Assembly: GCF_003993775.1 (NCBI RefSeq)
Contig: NZ_RJRZ01000026.1
Span: forward strand, 1 to 41,403
DNA length: 41,403 nt
Direction: 5' to 3'
Origin: Frigidibacter oleivorans
GTDB lineage: Bacteria > Pseudomonadota > Alphaproteobacteria > Rhodobacterales > Rhodobacteraceae
The notes under the pieces were generated by a model. The model saw only the letters and a list, made by a program, of their open reading frames with translations. It made no database searches and was not told where the DNA came from. Shown one piece after another: positions 5,822 to 15,384 of this stretch. A program made the position numbers and the translations under genes. The first letter of the stretch is position 1. Every line of letters begins with the position of its first letter.

Positions 5822-8485
5822 TCACGGGTCAGACGCCCCCCGTCCCTCCCGCGCGACGGGGCGGCGCGGCCGCATCCGGCGGGCCGCCTCTTCCACCGCC
5901 AGCGGCGCGAGGCTGAGGCCGAGGATCAGCGCCCAGGCCCTGGCGTCCGGGGGCGTGAGGCCGAAGAGATCGGCCAGTGGTCCGACATAGGGCGGCACGG
6001 CCAGCAGCGCGGTGCAGAGGCCGAGCGCGCCCCAGACCCAGGGGTTGCGCGTGATCTCGTTGCGCCAGATGCCGGCGCCCTCGGACCGCATGCCGAAGAC
6101 CTGCCAGAGTTGGGCGAAGGCCAGGGTCAGGAAGGTCATCGTCACCGTCGTGGCGGCATCGAGACCCAGCCACAGCCGGCAGGCCGCCAGCTGGGCGAAG
6201 GTGGCGCCGGCCATCAGCGCCGCCTGCCACAGGATCCGGCGCCATTGCGGCCGGCCGAGGATCGGTTCGCGCGGGTTGCGTGGCGGCCGGTCCAGCGCCG
6301 CGCCATCGCCCTCGCCAAGCGCAAGGGCAAAGGCGGGGAAGACATCCGTCACGAGGTTCAGGTAGAGGATCTGCAGCGGCAGGATCGGCAGCGGCTGCGC
6401 GGCGAGGACGGCAATCCCGACCACCAGCACCTCGGCCAGGTTGCAGGCGAGCAGGTAGGCCGCGAAGCGCCGGATATTGCCGAAGATCACCCGCCCCTCG
6501 CGGATCGCGGCGACGATGGTCGGAAAGGCGTCGTCGAGCAGGATCATCGCGGCGGCCTCGCGCGCGACATCCGTGCCGCGCAACCCCATTGCGACGCCGA
6601 TATCGGCCTGCCGCAGGGCCGGCGCGTCGTTGACACCGTCGCCGGTCATCGCCACAACCTCGCCCCGGGCCTGAAGCGCGCGCACCAGCTCGAACTTCTC
6701 CTGCGGGCTGACCCGGGCGAAGATGTCGGTGCCGGTCAGGCTGCCGCCATCGCCTTCGGCCAGCGCGGCAAGGTCCAGCCCTTCGGCCACGGCGGCCGTG
6801 GCGGACAGTCCCACCGCGCGGCCGATGCTGCGGGCGGTGGCGGCGTGGTCGCCCGTCGCCATCACCACGCGGATGCCCGCCCGCTGGCAGGCGAGGATCG
6901 CGGCCGGGACATCGGCACGCGCCGGATCCTCCAGCCCCGCAAGCCCGAGAAAGATCAGGTCGGCATAGGGTGCGACCTCGGACGAGGCCGCGGTCTTGCT
7001 GGCGAAGGCCAGCACCCGCAGCCCGCGATGGGCAAGACCGGCGACATGCGCGGCCCAGGCGGCGCGATCCTCCGCCGTCAGGGCCCGGGCGGCGCCCTCC
7101 GCCGCGATGAAACGGCTCGCCGCCAGCACCGCCTCGGGCGCGCCCTTGACGGCGACGAGACAGGCGTCGTCCGCGGCGTGCACCGTCGCCATCATCCTGG
7201 TAAAGCTGTCGAAGGCGTGCTTGCGCAGCAGCGGCATCGCCGCCAGCAGGCCGTTGCGGTCAAGGCCGGCCTCCTGCCCCGCCCGCAGCAGCGCCCGTTC
7301 CATCGGGTCGCCGACGCCCGCCCCGTCGCCCCCGATCGCCGCGTCGTTGCACAGCACCGCGACCCGCAGCAGCGCCCGGGCATCGCCCTCCTGCCCGGCC
7401 TCGCCGGTCGTCGCCGCCTCGATGGCGACCTCGCCCGAGGGCAGCCACAGGCGACGGACCGTCATCCGGTTCTCGGTCAGCGTGCCGGTCTTGTCGGTCA
7501 GGATGACCGTCGTGGCGCCCAGCGTCTGGACCGCGGGAAGGTGCTGGATCAGCGCGTTCTGCCGGGCCATGCGCCACATGCCGCGGGCGAGGGTGAGGGT
7601 TGCCACGATCGGCAGGCCTTCGGGAACGGCGGCCACTGCCAGCGCGATCGCCGCCTCGACCATCAGCAGCGGATCCTCGCCCGAGGCGAAGCCGAGCGCC
7701 GCGATTGCCGCCGCCAGTGCCAGCATCGCCCACAGCAGCTGGGTCGACAGCTGCGTCAGCTTGCGCTCGATCGGGGACAGTCCCGCATCCGCCTCGGAGA
7801 CCAGCCTGCCGATCTGCCCCAGCTCCGTCGCGGGGCCGGTCGCCACCACGACCGCCAGTGCGCTGCCCCGGGTGATCGAGGTGCCGCGGAACAGCATCGG
7901 GGCGCGATCGGCCAGCGATGTCGCGGCGGGCACGGGGGCGGGGGATTTGGTCACGGGCGCGGATTCGCCGGTCAGCGCCGATTCGTCCGCCTGCAGGTGG
8001 GAACAGTCGATCAGCCGCAGGTCGGCCGGAACTGCATCGCCCGCGTCGAGGCGCAGGATGTCGCCGGGCACCAGCGTTTCGGCCGGGACCAGACGGTCCT
8101 GCCCGTCGCGCCGGACCCGGGCAAGGCGGGTGTCGAGCGCCCGCAGCGCCTCGATCGACCGCGCGGCCTTGCCCTCGGTCACGAATCCGATGGTGGCGTT
8201 GAGGGCCAGCACCGCGGCGATGGCGAGCGCCTCCAGCCGTTCGCCGAAGATCCAGGCCAGCGCGGCGGCGCCCGCCAGCAGCCAGATCACCGGGCTGACG
8301 AACTGATGGGCCAGAAGCCGCAGCAGGCTGTGCCGGCGGCGCTGTTCGATCCGGTTCGCGCCGGCGGCGGCGCGCCGCGATGCCGCCTCGGCCTCGGTCA
8401 GTCCCCGCGCGGGATCGACCTGCTGCCGCGCCAGCACCTCTTCTGCGGGAACGGCATGGGATGGGCCGCCTGCTGCCTGCGCCAT
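5822..8485 (-). CDS. P2-type cation-transporting ATPase
   Basis: 887 residues, inner membrane. The order of parts is that of a complete P2 ATPase: N-terminal cation-ATPase domain (GLTEAEAASRRAAAGANRI), two membrane helices, actuator domain with DESALTGESAPVTKSP, helices with the ion-site motif VPEGLPIV near residue 290, phosphorylation motif DKTGTLTENRMTV with Asp331 as the acceptor, nucleotide-binding domain containing VKGAPEAVL, hinge motif MTGDGVNDAPALRQADIGVAMG, and a C-terminal set of helices (PLPILPLQILYLNLVTDVFPA). PEGLP is shared with SERCA-like Ca2+ pumps and also Mn2+ and Na+/K+ relatives, so the ion cannot be fixed; Ca2+ is the most usual label. An FNR-like site lies about 70 bases upstream of the start. 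The PHA-depolymerase-like gene is upstream on the same strand with a 119-bp gap. Confidence 0.93.
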   Translation of the reverse strand: MAQAAGGPSHAVPAEEVLARQQVDPARGLTEAEAASRRAAAGANRIEQRRRHSLLRLLAHQFVSPVIWLLAGAAALAWIFGERLEALAIAAVLALNATIGFVTEGKAARSIEALRALDTRLARVRRDGQDRLVPAETLVPGDILRLDAGDAVPADLRLIDCSHLQADESALTGESAPVTKSPAPVPAATSLADRAPMLFRGTSITRGSALAVVVATGPATELGQIGRLVSEADAGLSPIERKLTQLSTQLLWAMLALAAAIAALGFASGEDPLLMVEAAIALAVAAVPEGLPIVATLTLARGMWRMARQNALIQHLPAVQTLGATTVILTDKTGTLTENRMTVRRLWLPSGEVAIEAATTGEAGQEGDARALLRVAVLCNDAAIGGDGAGVGDPMERALLRAGQEAGLDRNGLLAAMPLLRKHAFDSFTRMMATVHAADDACLVAVKGAPEAVLAASRFIAAEGAARALTAEDRAAWAAHVAGLAHRGLRVLAFASKTAASSEVAPYADLIFLGLAGLEDPARADVPAAILACQRAGIRVVMATGDHAATARSIGRAVGLSATAAVAEGLDLAALAEGDGGSLTGTDIFARVSPQEKFELVRALQARGEVVAMTGDGVNDAPALRQADIGVAMGLRGTDVAREAAAMILLDDAFPTIVAAIREGRVIFGNIRRFAAYLLACNLAEVLVVGIAVLAAQPLPILPLQILYLNLVTDVFPAFALALGEGDGAALDRPPRNPREPILGRPQWRRILWQAALMAGATFAQLAACRLWLGLDAATTVTMTFLTLAFAQLWQVFGMRSEGAGIWRNEITRNPWVWGALGLCTALLAVPPYVGPLADLFGLTPPDARAWALILGLSLAPLAVEEAARRMRPRRPVAREGRGASDP

Positions 8486-8549
8486 TTGGCATGATCCGAT
8501 CGCTTTGGCTGTCGCCTTCCACTGTTAGATGCTGCGGCGGGCCGATCCC

Positions 8550-8563
8550 TTGATCCACGTCAG
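8550..8563. promoter_or_regulatory. Candidate FNR/CRP-family site upstream of the P-type ATPase
   Basis: TTGAT-CCAC-GTCAG matches the FNR consensus TTGAT-N4-ATCAA at 8 of 10 positions. Its centre is about 71 bases upstream of the ATPase start; an activator site at -41.5 would place transcription start near 8515, with TAACAG on the minus strand as a mediocre -10. Support comes mainly from a better site at 10007-10020. Confidence 0.4.
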
Positions 8564-8604
8564 CGAAAAGCGGATTTGTGGCGCCGGATTCACCGCGGGC
8601 CGGC

Positions 8605-9768
8605 TCAACCGGCGGAGGCCGGGGACCCGCGCGTCGCATCCGGGGCCGGGCCGCGACAATGGGCGCGGATCGCCGGCAGGACCGCGCGCCGGCAGATCTC
8701 GCCGTGGAACAGCGAGAAATGCCCGCAGTCTTCCACCACGAGCGCCTGCCGTTGCCCGGCGGAAAGACCGGGGCAAAGCCCGTGCGCGGCGCTGGTCTGG
8801 CCCGGCGCGGCGATGTCGTCGCTCGCACCCTCGACGGTCAGCAGCGTCGTGTCGCGGATCGCCGAGGGGTCGATGCGGCGGCCGTCGAAGAAAAGCCGTC
8901 CCCGGGCCAGGTCGCGGCGCAGAAACACGCGGTCGATATTCTCGGCGAAATGCCGGGCGTCGATGTCCATCACCGAGGTGACGAGGTCCAGGAACGGAAA
9001 GCGCAGCGGGTCTAGGCCGTCGTCCTGCCGGATCTTGCGGGCGATCTCTCCGTCGACCGGCAGTTGGGCGAGCAGGTACAATTGCAGCGCCGCAAGCTGG
9101 GTCCGGGCAGGATAGACCCAGCGGCTGGCACCGGGCCATCCGCCGGGCACGCGCCCGATCGGCACGATCTGGTACCAATAGACGCTGTGGCCGGACAGCC
9201 GCGCCCCCAAGGCGGTCGGATTGACCGCGGGGTCGATGGGCGCGCCCATCAGGACCAGATGCGCGGGCGCCGCATCCGGCGACCGGGCGGCGATGTCGGC
9301 AACGGCGGCGAGGCTGGGAACGCCGCCCTGGCAGATGCCGAGCACCGACGCCCGGGGGCCAAGCCGCCGGATCGCGGCGGTGATGGCCCGGAGGTTGTCG
9401 TCGAACCCGAAGCGGCCGCAGGACGGCGGAACATGCCGGACATTGGCCCAGTCCAGCACATGCAGCCGGAAATCGGCGAGCAGCCCGACCATCAGGTCAT
9501 GCAGCAGCGCCGGAAACAGCCCCGAGATCGGTGGAACGACCAGCATCGGCGGCAGGCCGGCGCCGCCATCGCGCGTGAAACGGCGCAGCGTCCAGAACGG
9601 CGTTTCCTCCAGCGTCGTCTGGTGCAGCCTGCGCCCCCGGCCCGGCTGGAGGACATCGAGGCCAAGGTCGCGATACTTCGGCTGCCGCGCACCCTGGAAC
9701 AGGGCACAGGCATCCCGGTGCGCGATGCGCGCGCCCCCGGTCTCCTCTTGCCTTGTCCGTCTGGCCAC
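8605..9768 (-). CDS. Polyhydroxyalkanoate depolymerase/synthase-like alpha/beta hydrolase
   Basis: 387 residues from a GTG start at 9766-9768; the true start is uncertain. The fold is an alpha/beta hydrolase: [19 protein letters not shown], then VLDWANV, then the nucleophile elbow LGICQGG with Cys146 in a G-x-C-x-GG box, then [17 protein letters not shown] (acid residue) and [10 protein letters not shown] (catalytic His). A cysteine nucleophile of this kind is known from PHA synthases (PhaC) and from intracellular PhaZ depolymerases, and the C-terminal arrangement favours the PhaZ-like (PHB_depo_C) group. It may therefore mobilise stored polyhydroxybutyrate, but closely related proteins of unknown substrate exist. 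It is transcribed toward the P-type ATPase and divergently from the exporter operon, with an FNR-like site in the shared upstream region. Confidence 0.75.
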   Translation of the reverse strand: MARRTRQEETGGARIAHRDACALFQGARQPKYRDLGLDVLQPGRGRRLHQTTLEETPFWTLRRFTRDGGAGLPPMLVVPPISGLFPALLHDLMVGLLADFRLHVLDWANVRHVPPSCGRFGFDDNLRAITAAIRRLGPRASVLGICQGGVPSLAAVADIAARSPDAAPAHLVLMGAPIDPAVNPTALGARLSGHSVYWYQIVPIGRVPGGWPGASRWVYPARTQLAALQLYLLAQLPVDGEIARKIRQDDGLDPLRFPFLDLVTSVMDIDARHFAENIDRVFLRRDLARGRLFFDGRRIDPSAIRDTTLLTVEGASDDIAAPGQTSAAHGLCPGLSAGQRQALVVEDCGHFSLFHGEICRRAVLPAIRAHCRGPAPDATRGSPASAG

Positions 9769-10157
9769 GGCGCGCCTCGCTGATGGCGGAGGTCCCCCCT
9801 CCTGTGGTCCCGCCGGCGGCGACAGGCGGCCCGGACCCCGGCCCGGATGGCGGCGGGCATCGGAAGGCCAGGGGCGGATGCAGGCGTGGCGGCTGTCCGC
9901 CGCGCTTTCCCGGGCCTCCGGATCGAGGGTCCGCCCGAGGTCGGGTCGCTGTCAAGCGCGGCCACCCTGGGTCACGCGCTTCTGTTGTCGCAGCCCCCGG
10001 CACCGGTTGACCTCGATCAAGGCCGCCGGGCGCGATTCCGTGTTCGTTGGCGCCGGAACTCTTGGACGCGAACGGAGGTCGGGACTGTGGAGCGGTGGGA
10101 TCGTCCTGCGGGCGTGGTGTCTGCCGATGGGGCAGGGGATGGGCGGCGGCCTCTGCA
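9769..10157. other. 389-bp divergent intergenic region
   Basis: No gene is supported here; the open frames are antisense or out-of-frame shadows typical of GC-rich DNA. The only notable signal is an FNR-like site at 10007-10020. A TTGACA hexamer on the minus strand (9950-9955) has no acceptable -10 partner. No hairpin followed by a T-run was seen. Confidence 0.6.
10007..10020. promoter_or_regulatory. Candidate FNR/CRP-family binding site
   Basis: TTGAC-CTCG-ATCAA matches the FNR half-site arrangement TTGAT-N4-ATCAA at 9 of 10 positions and is itself a near-perfect inverted repeat. It lies in the region shared by the PHA-depolymerase-like gene (minus) and the HlyD-RbbA-YhhJ operon (plus). No matching -10 element could be assigned with confidence on either side. 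Confidence 0.55.
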
Positions 10158-11243
10158 ATGGCGGTGGTCGGCATGACCCTTCGCCGCGGCGGCTGGATGA
10201 CGCTCGCCCTGATCGCGGCACTTGTCGCCGGGGGCGCCTGGACATGGCAGCAGGCGCGGTCCGGCCGGCTGCCCCCCGGGATCGCGAGCGGCAACGGCCG
10301 CATCGAGGCGGTCACCATCGACGTGTCGGCGCGCTCCGCCGGCCGGATCAAGGAGATCCTGGTCGAAGAGGGCGGTTTCGTGGCCGAGGGCGAGGTGCTG
10401 GCCCGGATGGACACGGCCCAGCTCGAGGCGCAGCGGCGGCGCGCCGAGGCGGAACGGCAGCGCGCGGAGGTTGCCGTCGACACGGCCCGGGTGCTGATCG
10501 CCCAGCGGGAGGCCGAGCGCAATGCCAGCCTCGCGGGGGTCGAACAGCGCGAGGCGGAATTCGAGGCGGCGCGGCGGACGCTGCAACGATCCGAGCAGCT
10601 GGCGGTCACGGACACGATCTCGCAGCAGCTTCTCGACGATCACCGGGCCAGCGAGCGCAGCGCGGCCGCGGCCATTTCCGTCGCGCGGGCGCAGGTCGCG
10701 GTCAGCGAGGCGGCCATCGACGCGGCACGGGCGCAGGTCGTGGATGCGGGCGCGGCGGTGGCGGCGGCCCAGGCCCTGATCGACAGCATCGACGCGGAAA
10801 TCGACGACGCGGCGCTGCGGTCGCCCCGCGACGGGCGCGTCCAGTATCGCGTGGCCGAGCCGGGCGAGGTGGTCGCCGCCGGCGGCCGCGTCCTCAGCCT
10901 TGTGGATCTGGCCGATGTCTACATGTCCTTCTTCCTGCCGACGGCGCAGGCCGGCCGCGTCGCCATCGGGGCAGAGGTCCGCATCGTGCTGGATGCGGCG
11001 CCGCAATACGTCATCCCCGCGAAGGTCACGTTCGTGGCAGACGTGGCGCAATTCACCCCGAAGACGGTGGAGACCGAGGAGGAACGCCAGAAGCTGATGT
11101 TCCGCGTGAAGGCGCGGATCAGCCCCGAGCTGCTGCGGAAATACGTCCAGCAGGTGAAGACCGGCCTGCCCGGCACGGCCTATGTGCGGATCGATCCGGA
11201 CATCGACTGGCCGCCGCAGCTGCAGGGGATCCTGCTGCAATGA
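10158..11243 (+). CDS. HlyD-family periplasmic adaptor (YhiI-like)
   Basis: 361 residues from the ATG at 10158; an ATG five codons later (10173) is equally possible, and the frame is open further upstream without a better ribosome site. After one N-terminal membrane helix ([17 protein letters not shown]) come a biotinyl-lipoyl half ([38 protein letters not shown]), a long Ala/Glu/Arg-rich coiled coil (about residues 90-215), the second lipoyl half ([32 protein letters not shown]) and a beta-barrel region. This is the standard membrane fusion protein plan, anchored in the inner membrane with the body in the periplasm. Its stop overlaps the start of the next gene by ATGA, so it is translationally coupled to the RbbA-like ABC protein. 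It is the counterpart of E. coli YhiI, next to rbbA and yhhJ. Confidence 0.9.
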   Translation: MAVVGMTLRRGGWMTLALIAALVAGGAWTWQQARSGRLPPGIASGNGRIEAVTIDVSARSAGRIKEILVEEGGFVAEGEVLARMDTAQLEAQRRRAEAERQRAEVAVDTARVLIAQREAERNASLAGVEQREAEFEAARRTLQRSEQLAVTDTISQQLLDDHRASERSAAAAISVARAQVAVSEAAIDAARAQVVDAGAAVAAAQALIDSIDAEIDDAALRSPRDGRVQYRVAEPGEVVAAGGRVLSLVDLADVYMSFFLPTAQAGRVAIGAEVRIVLDAAPQYVIPAKVTFVADVAQFTPKTVETEEERQKLMFRVKARISPELLRKYVQQVKTGLPGTAYVRIDPDIDWPPQLQGILLQ

Positions 11244-14011
11244 GCGGGGCGGAAATCGCGGAGGCGGGGCGCTTCGTGGCCCGGCTCGACGGGGTCGGCC
11301 TCGGCTATGGCCGGACCCGCGCGCTCGACGGCGTGTCGCTCGACATTCCCGCGGGCTGCCTCGCCGGGGTGATCGGGCCGGACGGGGTCGGCAAGTCCAG
11401 CCTCCTGTCGCTGGTGGCGGGCGCGCGGCGCCTGCAGGACGGCCGCCTGCAGGTGCTGGGGGGCGACATGGCCGATGCCCGCCACCGGCGCGCCAGCTGT
11501 CCGCGGATCGCCTACATGCCCCAGGGCCTGGGCCGGAACCTTTACCCGAGGCTGTCGGTCTTCGACAACGTGGACTTCTTCGGCCGCCTGTTCGGCCATG
11601 CGCGGCAGGAACGGCACAGGCGCATCCACGCGCTTCTGCAGGACACCGGGCTGTCGCCCTTCGCCGACCGGGCGGTGGCGCATCTGTCGGGCGGGATGAA
11701 GCAGAAGCTGGGCCTGTGCTGCGCGCTGATCCACGACCCGCAGCTGATGATCCTCGACGAACCGACGACCGGCGTGGACCCGCTGTCGCGACGCCAGTTC
11801 TGGCGGCTGATCGACCGGATGCGGCAGGACCGCGGCGGGATGAGCGTCATCGTCGCCACCTCCTACATGGAGGAGGCGGCGCGGTTCGACTGGCTCGTCG
11901 CCATGGAGGCCGGACGGGTGCTGGCCTTTGGGTCGCCGGCGGAGCTGATGGCGCGCACCGGGACCGCCGACCTCGACGCGGCTTTCATCGCGCTGCTGCC
12001 CGCGGACAAGCGCCGGGACCACCGGACCGTCGTGGTTCCGCCGCGGCCGCAACCCGCCGCCGCGGTGCCGGTGATCGAGGCAGAGAGCCTGACGCGGCGC
12101 TTTGACGGCTTCACCGCGGTGGACGATGTAAGCTTTCGCATCCTTCCCGGCGAAATCTTCGGCTTCATCGGGTCGAACGGCTGCGGCAAGACGACGACGA
12201 TGAAGATGCTGACCGGCCTGCTGGACCCGAGCGAAGGGCAGGTGCGGGTCTTCGGCCGGCGCCCGGATCCGCGTGACCCGGGCCAGAGGCGCCGCGTCGG
12301 CTACATGTCGCAGGGCTTCTCGCTCTATTCCGAACTGTCGGTGCGCCAGAACCTCGACCTGCATGCCCGGCTGTTCGACCTTCCGGCATCCGGCATCGCC
12401 GCGCGGATCGACGAGGTCGCCACCGAGTTCGAGCTGCAGCCCCATCTCGACATGCTGCCCGGCGCGCTGCCGCTCGGCCTGCGCCAGCGCCTGTCTCTGG
12501 CCGTGGCGACCATTCACTCGCCCGAGATCCTGATCCTCGACGAACCGACCTCCGGGGTCGATCCGGTGGCGCGCGACCGGTTCTGGCAAAGCCTCGTGAA
12601 CCTGTCCCGGCAGCGGGGCGTCACGATCTTCGTCTCGACGCATGTGATGACCGAGGCCGAGCGCTGCGACAGGGTGGCGCTGATGCATGCGGGCCGGGTG
12701 CTGATCAGCGGCAGCCCCGGCGAAATCACCGCCAGCCGCGCCGCCGCCACGCTGGAAGAGGCCTTCGTCGGATATCTGGAGGCATCGGCCGGCGGATCGG
12801 CCGGCAACGAGGACGGGATCCCCGCCGGGATGCCCGCCGCGGCGCCGTCCGGGGTCGCCACGGAGACCGCGTCGCAGCCGCAGACCTTCGCCCTCGCGCG
12901 CCTGTTCGCCTATGCCCGGCGCGAGACGCTGGAACTGGTCCGGGATCCGATCCGCGCCGCGCTGGCCACGGTCGGCAGCCTGCTGCTGATGTTCGTCATC
13001 GGCTATGGCGTGAACATGGACGTCGAAAACCTCAGCTTCGCCGTGCTGGACGGTGACGACAGCGTCCTGAGCCGGGACTATGCGCTCGACCTGTCGGGGT
13101 CGCGCTATTTCACCGAAAGGCCGCCGCTGACCGGCTATGACGACCTCGACCGCCGGATGGAGGCGGGCGAACTGAGCTTGGCAATCGAGCTTCCGCCGGG
13201 CTTTGGCCGGGACGTGTCGCGCGGTCGCGGGGTGACGGTCGGCGCCTGGGTCGACGGGGCGATGCCGGCGCGGGCCGAGACGGCGCTGGGCTATGTCCAG
13301 GCGATGCATGCAGACTGGCTGGCCCGCAGGCTGCGCGAGGCGGAAGGGGAGGCCGCGGCCATCGGCGACTACCGGCTGGAGATCCGCTATCTCTATAATC
13401 CGGACGTCCGCAGCCTCGACGCCTTCGCGCCGGCGGTCATTCCGATGCTGCTGCTGCTGATCCCCGCGATGCTGGCGGCCCTGAGCGTGGTGCGCGAAAA
13501 GGAACTCGGCTCCATCGTCAATTTCTACGTCACGCCGGTGACCCGGCTGGAATTCCTGCTCGGCAAGCAGATGCCCTATGTTCTGGTCGCGATGGTGAAC
13601 CTGCTGCTGCTCGTCGCCTTCGCCCGCTATGGCTTCGGCGTGGCCTTCACCGGCAGCTTCGCGGCCTATCTGCTGGGGGCGTTCCTCTACGTGATCGCGA
13701 CGACCGCGCTCGGGCTCCTGCTGTCCAGCGTGATGGACAGCCAGATCGCAGCCATCTTCGGCACGGTGCTGGCCACCATGGTGCCCGCATCGCAATTCTC
13801 GGGGCTGATCGACCCGGTCACGTCGCTGCAGGGCATCGGCGCCTTCATCGGCCGGATTTATCCCACCACCTATTTCATCTCGATCTCGCGGGGCGCTTTT
13901 TCCAAGGGTCTCGGCGTCCCGGATCTGGCGCGCGACTTCCTGCCCCTGTTGATCGCGATCCCGGTGCTCCTGGCGCTTGCGGCCGCCGGATTGCGCAAGC
14001 AGGCCCGCTGA
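11240..14011 (+). CDS. rbbA: Double-ATPase plus permease ABC protein (RbbA-like)
   Basis: 923 residues from the ATG at 11240 inside an ATGA overlap. Two ABC ATPase domains are fused to an ABC-2 permease. Domain 1 has Walker A GPDGVGKS (46-53), signature [11 protein letters not shown] (from 149) and Walker [13 protein letters not shown] (Asp173, Glu174). Domain 2 has Walker A GSNGCGKT (Lys317), an altered signature [12 protein letters not shown] and Walker [13 protein letters not shown] (Asp434). From about residue 550 the permease part shows a first helix ([11 protein letters not shown]), a large extracytoplasmic domain and five more helices. Domain 1 has SYMEEA and domain 2 STHVMTEAE in the H-loop region, so domain 1 lacks the usual His. 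E. coli RbbA has the same layout and is reported to bind ribosomes and affect E-site tRNA; the operon context suggests export. The actual substrate is unknown. Confidence 0.9.
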   Translation: MSGAEIAEAGRFVARLDGVGLGYGRTRALDGVSLDIPAGCLAGVIGPDGVGKSSLLSLVAGARRLQDGRLQVLGGDMADARHRRASCPRIAYMPQGLGRNLYPRLSVFDNVDFFGRLFGHARQERHRRIHALLQDTGLSPFADRAVAHLSGGMKQKLGLCCALIHDPQLMILDEPTTGVDPLSRRQFWRLIDRMRQDRGGMSVIVATSYMEEAARFDWLVAMEAGRVLAFGSPAELMARTGTADLDAAFIALLPADKRRDHRTVVVPPRPQPAAAVPVIEAESLTRRFDGFTAVDDVSFRILPGEIFGFIGSNGCGKTTTMKMLTGLLDPSEGQVRVFGRRPDPRDPGQRRRVGYMSQGFSLYSELSVRQNLDLHARLFDLPASGIAARIDEVATEFELQPHLDMLPGALPLGLRQRLSLAVATIHSPEILILDEPTSGVDPVARDRFWQSLVNLSRQRGVTIFVSTHVMTEAERCDRVALMHAGRVLISGSPGEITASRAAATLEEAFVGYLEASAGGSAGNEDGIPAGMPAAAPSGVATETASQPQTFALARLFAYARRETLELVRDPIRAALATVGSLLLMFVIGYGVNMDVENLSFAVLDGDDSVLSRDYALDLSGSRYFTERPPLTGYDDLDRRMEAGELSLAIELPPGFGRDVSRGRGVTVGAWVDGAMPARAETALGYVQAMHADWLARRLREAEGEAAAIGDYRLEIRYLYNPDVRSLDAFAPAVIPMLLLLIPAMLAALSVVREKELGSIVNFYVTPVTRLEFLLGKQMPYVLVAMVNLLLLVAFARYGFGVAFTGSFAAYLLGAFLYVIATTALGLLLSSVMDSQIAAIFGTVLATMVPASQFSGLIDPVTSLQGIGAFIGRIYPTTYFISISRGAFSKGLGVPDLARDFLPLLIAIPVLLALAAAGLRKQAR

Positions 14012-15120
14012 TGCGCCTTGCCAACATCCTGAACCTCGGCATCAAGGAACTGCGCGGCCTGCGCAGGGACCGGGTCCTGCTGATCCTGATCCTCTACGCC
14101 TTCACGCTGGACGTCTATGCCGCCTCCAACGCCATGCCGGAAACGCTCCATCGCGCGCCGATCTCCATCGTCGACGAGGACGGGTCGACGCTGTCGCGCG
14201 GGATTGCGGACGCCCTGCTGCCGCCCTACTTCCTGCCGCCGCGGCTCATTTCGCCGCACGAGATGGACAGTCGCATGGATGCCGGGCTCGACACCTTCGC
14301 GCTCGACATCCCGCCGAACTTCGAACGCGATCTGCTGGCGGGACGCGCGCCTGTCCTGCAGCTGAATGTCGACGCCACGCGGATGTCGCAGGCCTTTACC
14401 GGCGGCGGCTATGTCCAGTCCATCGTCGCGGGCGAGGTGTCGGCCTTTCTCGACCGCCCGGGCGGAGACCCCGGACCCGTCGCGCTGGACCTGCGGGCGA
14501 GGTTCAACCCCTCGCTCGACAAGGGCTGGTTCGGCGCGGTGACCAGCCTGATCGACTCGATCTCGATGCTCTCGATCGTGCTGACCGGCGCCGCCCTGAT
14601 CCGCGAGCGCGAACATGGCACCATCGAGCATCTGCTGGTGATGCCGGTCACCCCCTTCGAGATCATGGCCAGCAAGATCTGGTCGATGGGGCTCGTGGTG
14701 CTGCTGGCCTCGGGCCTCTCTCTGGCCGTCGTCATCCAGGGGCTGCTGTCGGTGCCCCTGAACGGGTCGCCGGTGCTGTTCCTGGCCGGGGCGGTGCTCG
14801 ACATCTTCGCGATGACCTGCCTCGGCATCTTCCTGGCCACGCTCGCGGGCTCGATGCCGCAATTCGGGCTTCTGCTGATGATGGTCCTGTTGCCGCTGCA
14901 ATTGCTGTCCGGCGGCGTGACCCCGCGCGAAAGCATGCCCGAGATCATCCGCGCGATCATGTTTTTCGCCCCGAACACCCATTTCGTCAGCCTCGCGCAG
15001 AGCGGCCTCTTCCGCGGCGCCACCCTCGCCGCCGTCTGGCCGCAACTGCTGATGCTCGCCGCCATCGGTTGTACCTTCTTCGCGCTGTCGCTCGGCCGCT
15101 TTCGCAGGACCCTGCGTTAG
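14011..15120 (+). CDS. ABC-2 type permease (YhhJ-like)
   Basis: 369 residues; the ATG at 14011 shares its A with the TGA of the preceding gene (TGATG). One N-terminal helix is followed by an extracytoplasmic domain (about residues 45-175, ISIVDEDGSTLSRGIADALL) and five further helices, with IREREHGTIEHLLVMPVTPFEI as the conserved cytoplasmic loop of ABC-2 exporters before the second helix. It has no ATPase domain, so it presumably pairs with the RbbA-like protein, whose permease half is similar, to make a heterodimeric channel. The adaptor, ATPase and permease form a tight three-gene operon. No terminator was found after the TAG. Confidence 0.9.
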   Translation: MRLANILNLGIKELRGLRRDRVLLILILYAFTLDVYAASNAMPETLHRAPISIVDEDGSTLSRGIADALLPPYFLPPRLISPHEMDSRMDAGLDTFALDIPPNFERDLLAGRAPVLQLNVDATRMSQAFTGGGYVQSIVAGEVSAFLDRPGGDPGPVALDLRARFNPSLDKGWFGAVTSLIDSISMLSIVLTGAALIREREHGTIEHLLVMPVTPFEIMASKIWSMGLVVLLASGLSLAVVIQGLLSVPLNGSPVLFLAGAVLDIFAMTCLGIFLATLAGSMPQFGLLLMMVLLPLQLLSGGVTPRESMPEIIRAIMFFAPNTHFVSLAQSGLFRGATLAAVWPQLLMLAAIGCTFFALSLGRFRRTLR

Positions 15121-15384
15121 CCTCGCGATCTGCGGCGCGGGCGCCCATCGCTTGCTCCGTGATGCGACCCCGGCGAGAATGACCCGGGTCGCGCGATGCC
15201 GCGCAAGGCGCGGCCCGAGCCGCTGCCGAGTGGCAGAAATGCGCCGAACCTGGTTCGCGCAAGTTCCAATTTTGCACCCGCAGCATTTTACGGGTTGCTT
15301 CGAGAGCGTGGGCGGCCGAAGTATCGACCGTCCCGCGGGGAGGGCGTGACTGCGGGGCAAGCGGCAAGAAAAGGGTTTCAGAAC

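Noticed and set aside
6110-8494. 794-codon plus-strand open frame opposite the P-type ATPase
   Set aside because: It is the codon-aligned antisense of a full P-type ATPase and has no domain of its own.
11180-13795. 871-codon minus-strand open frame opposite the RbbA-like gene
   Set aside because: Composition is His/Arg/Gln/Gly-rich with no recognisable domain, while the plus strand encodes a complete double ABC protein; antisense frames stay open in GC-rich DNA.
15121-15384. Sigma-54 promoter upstream of the WcaI-like gene (TGGCAG at 15231)
   Set aside because: The required TTGC element at the right spacing is missing; only a poor sigma-70-like candidate remains.
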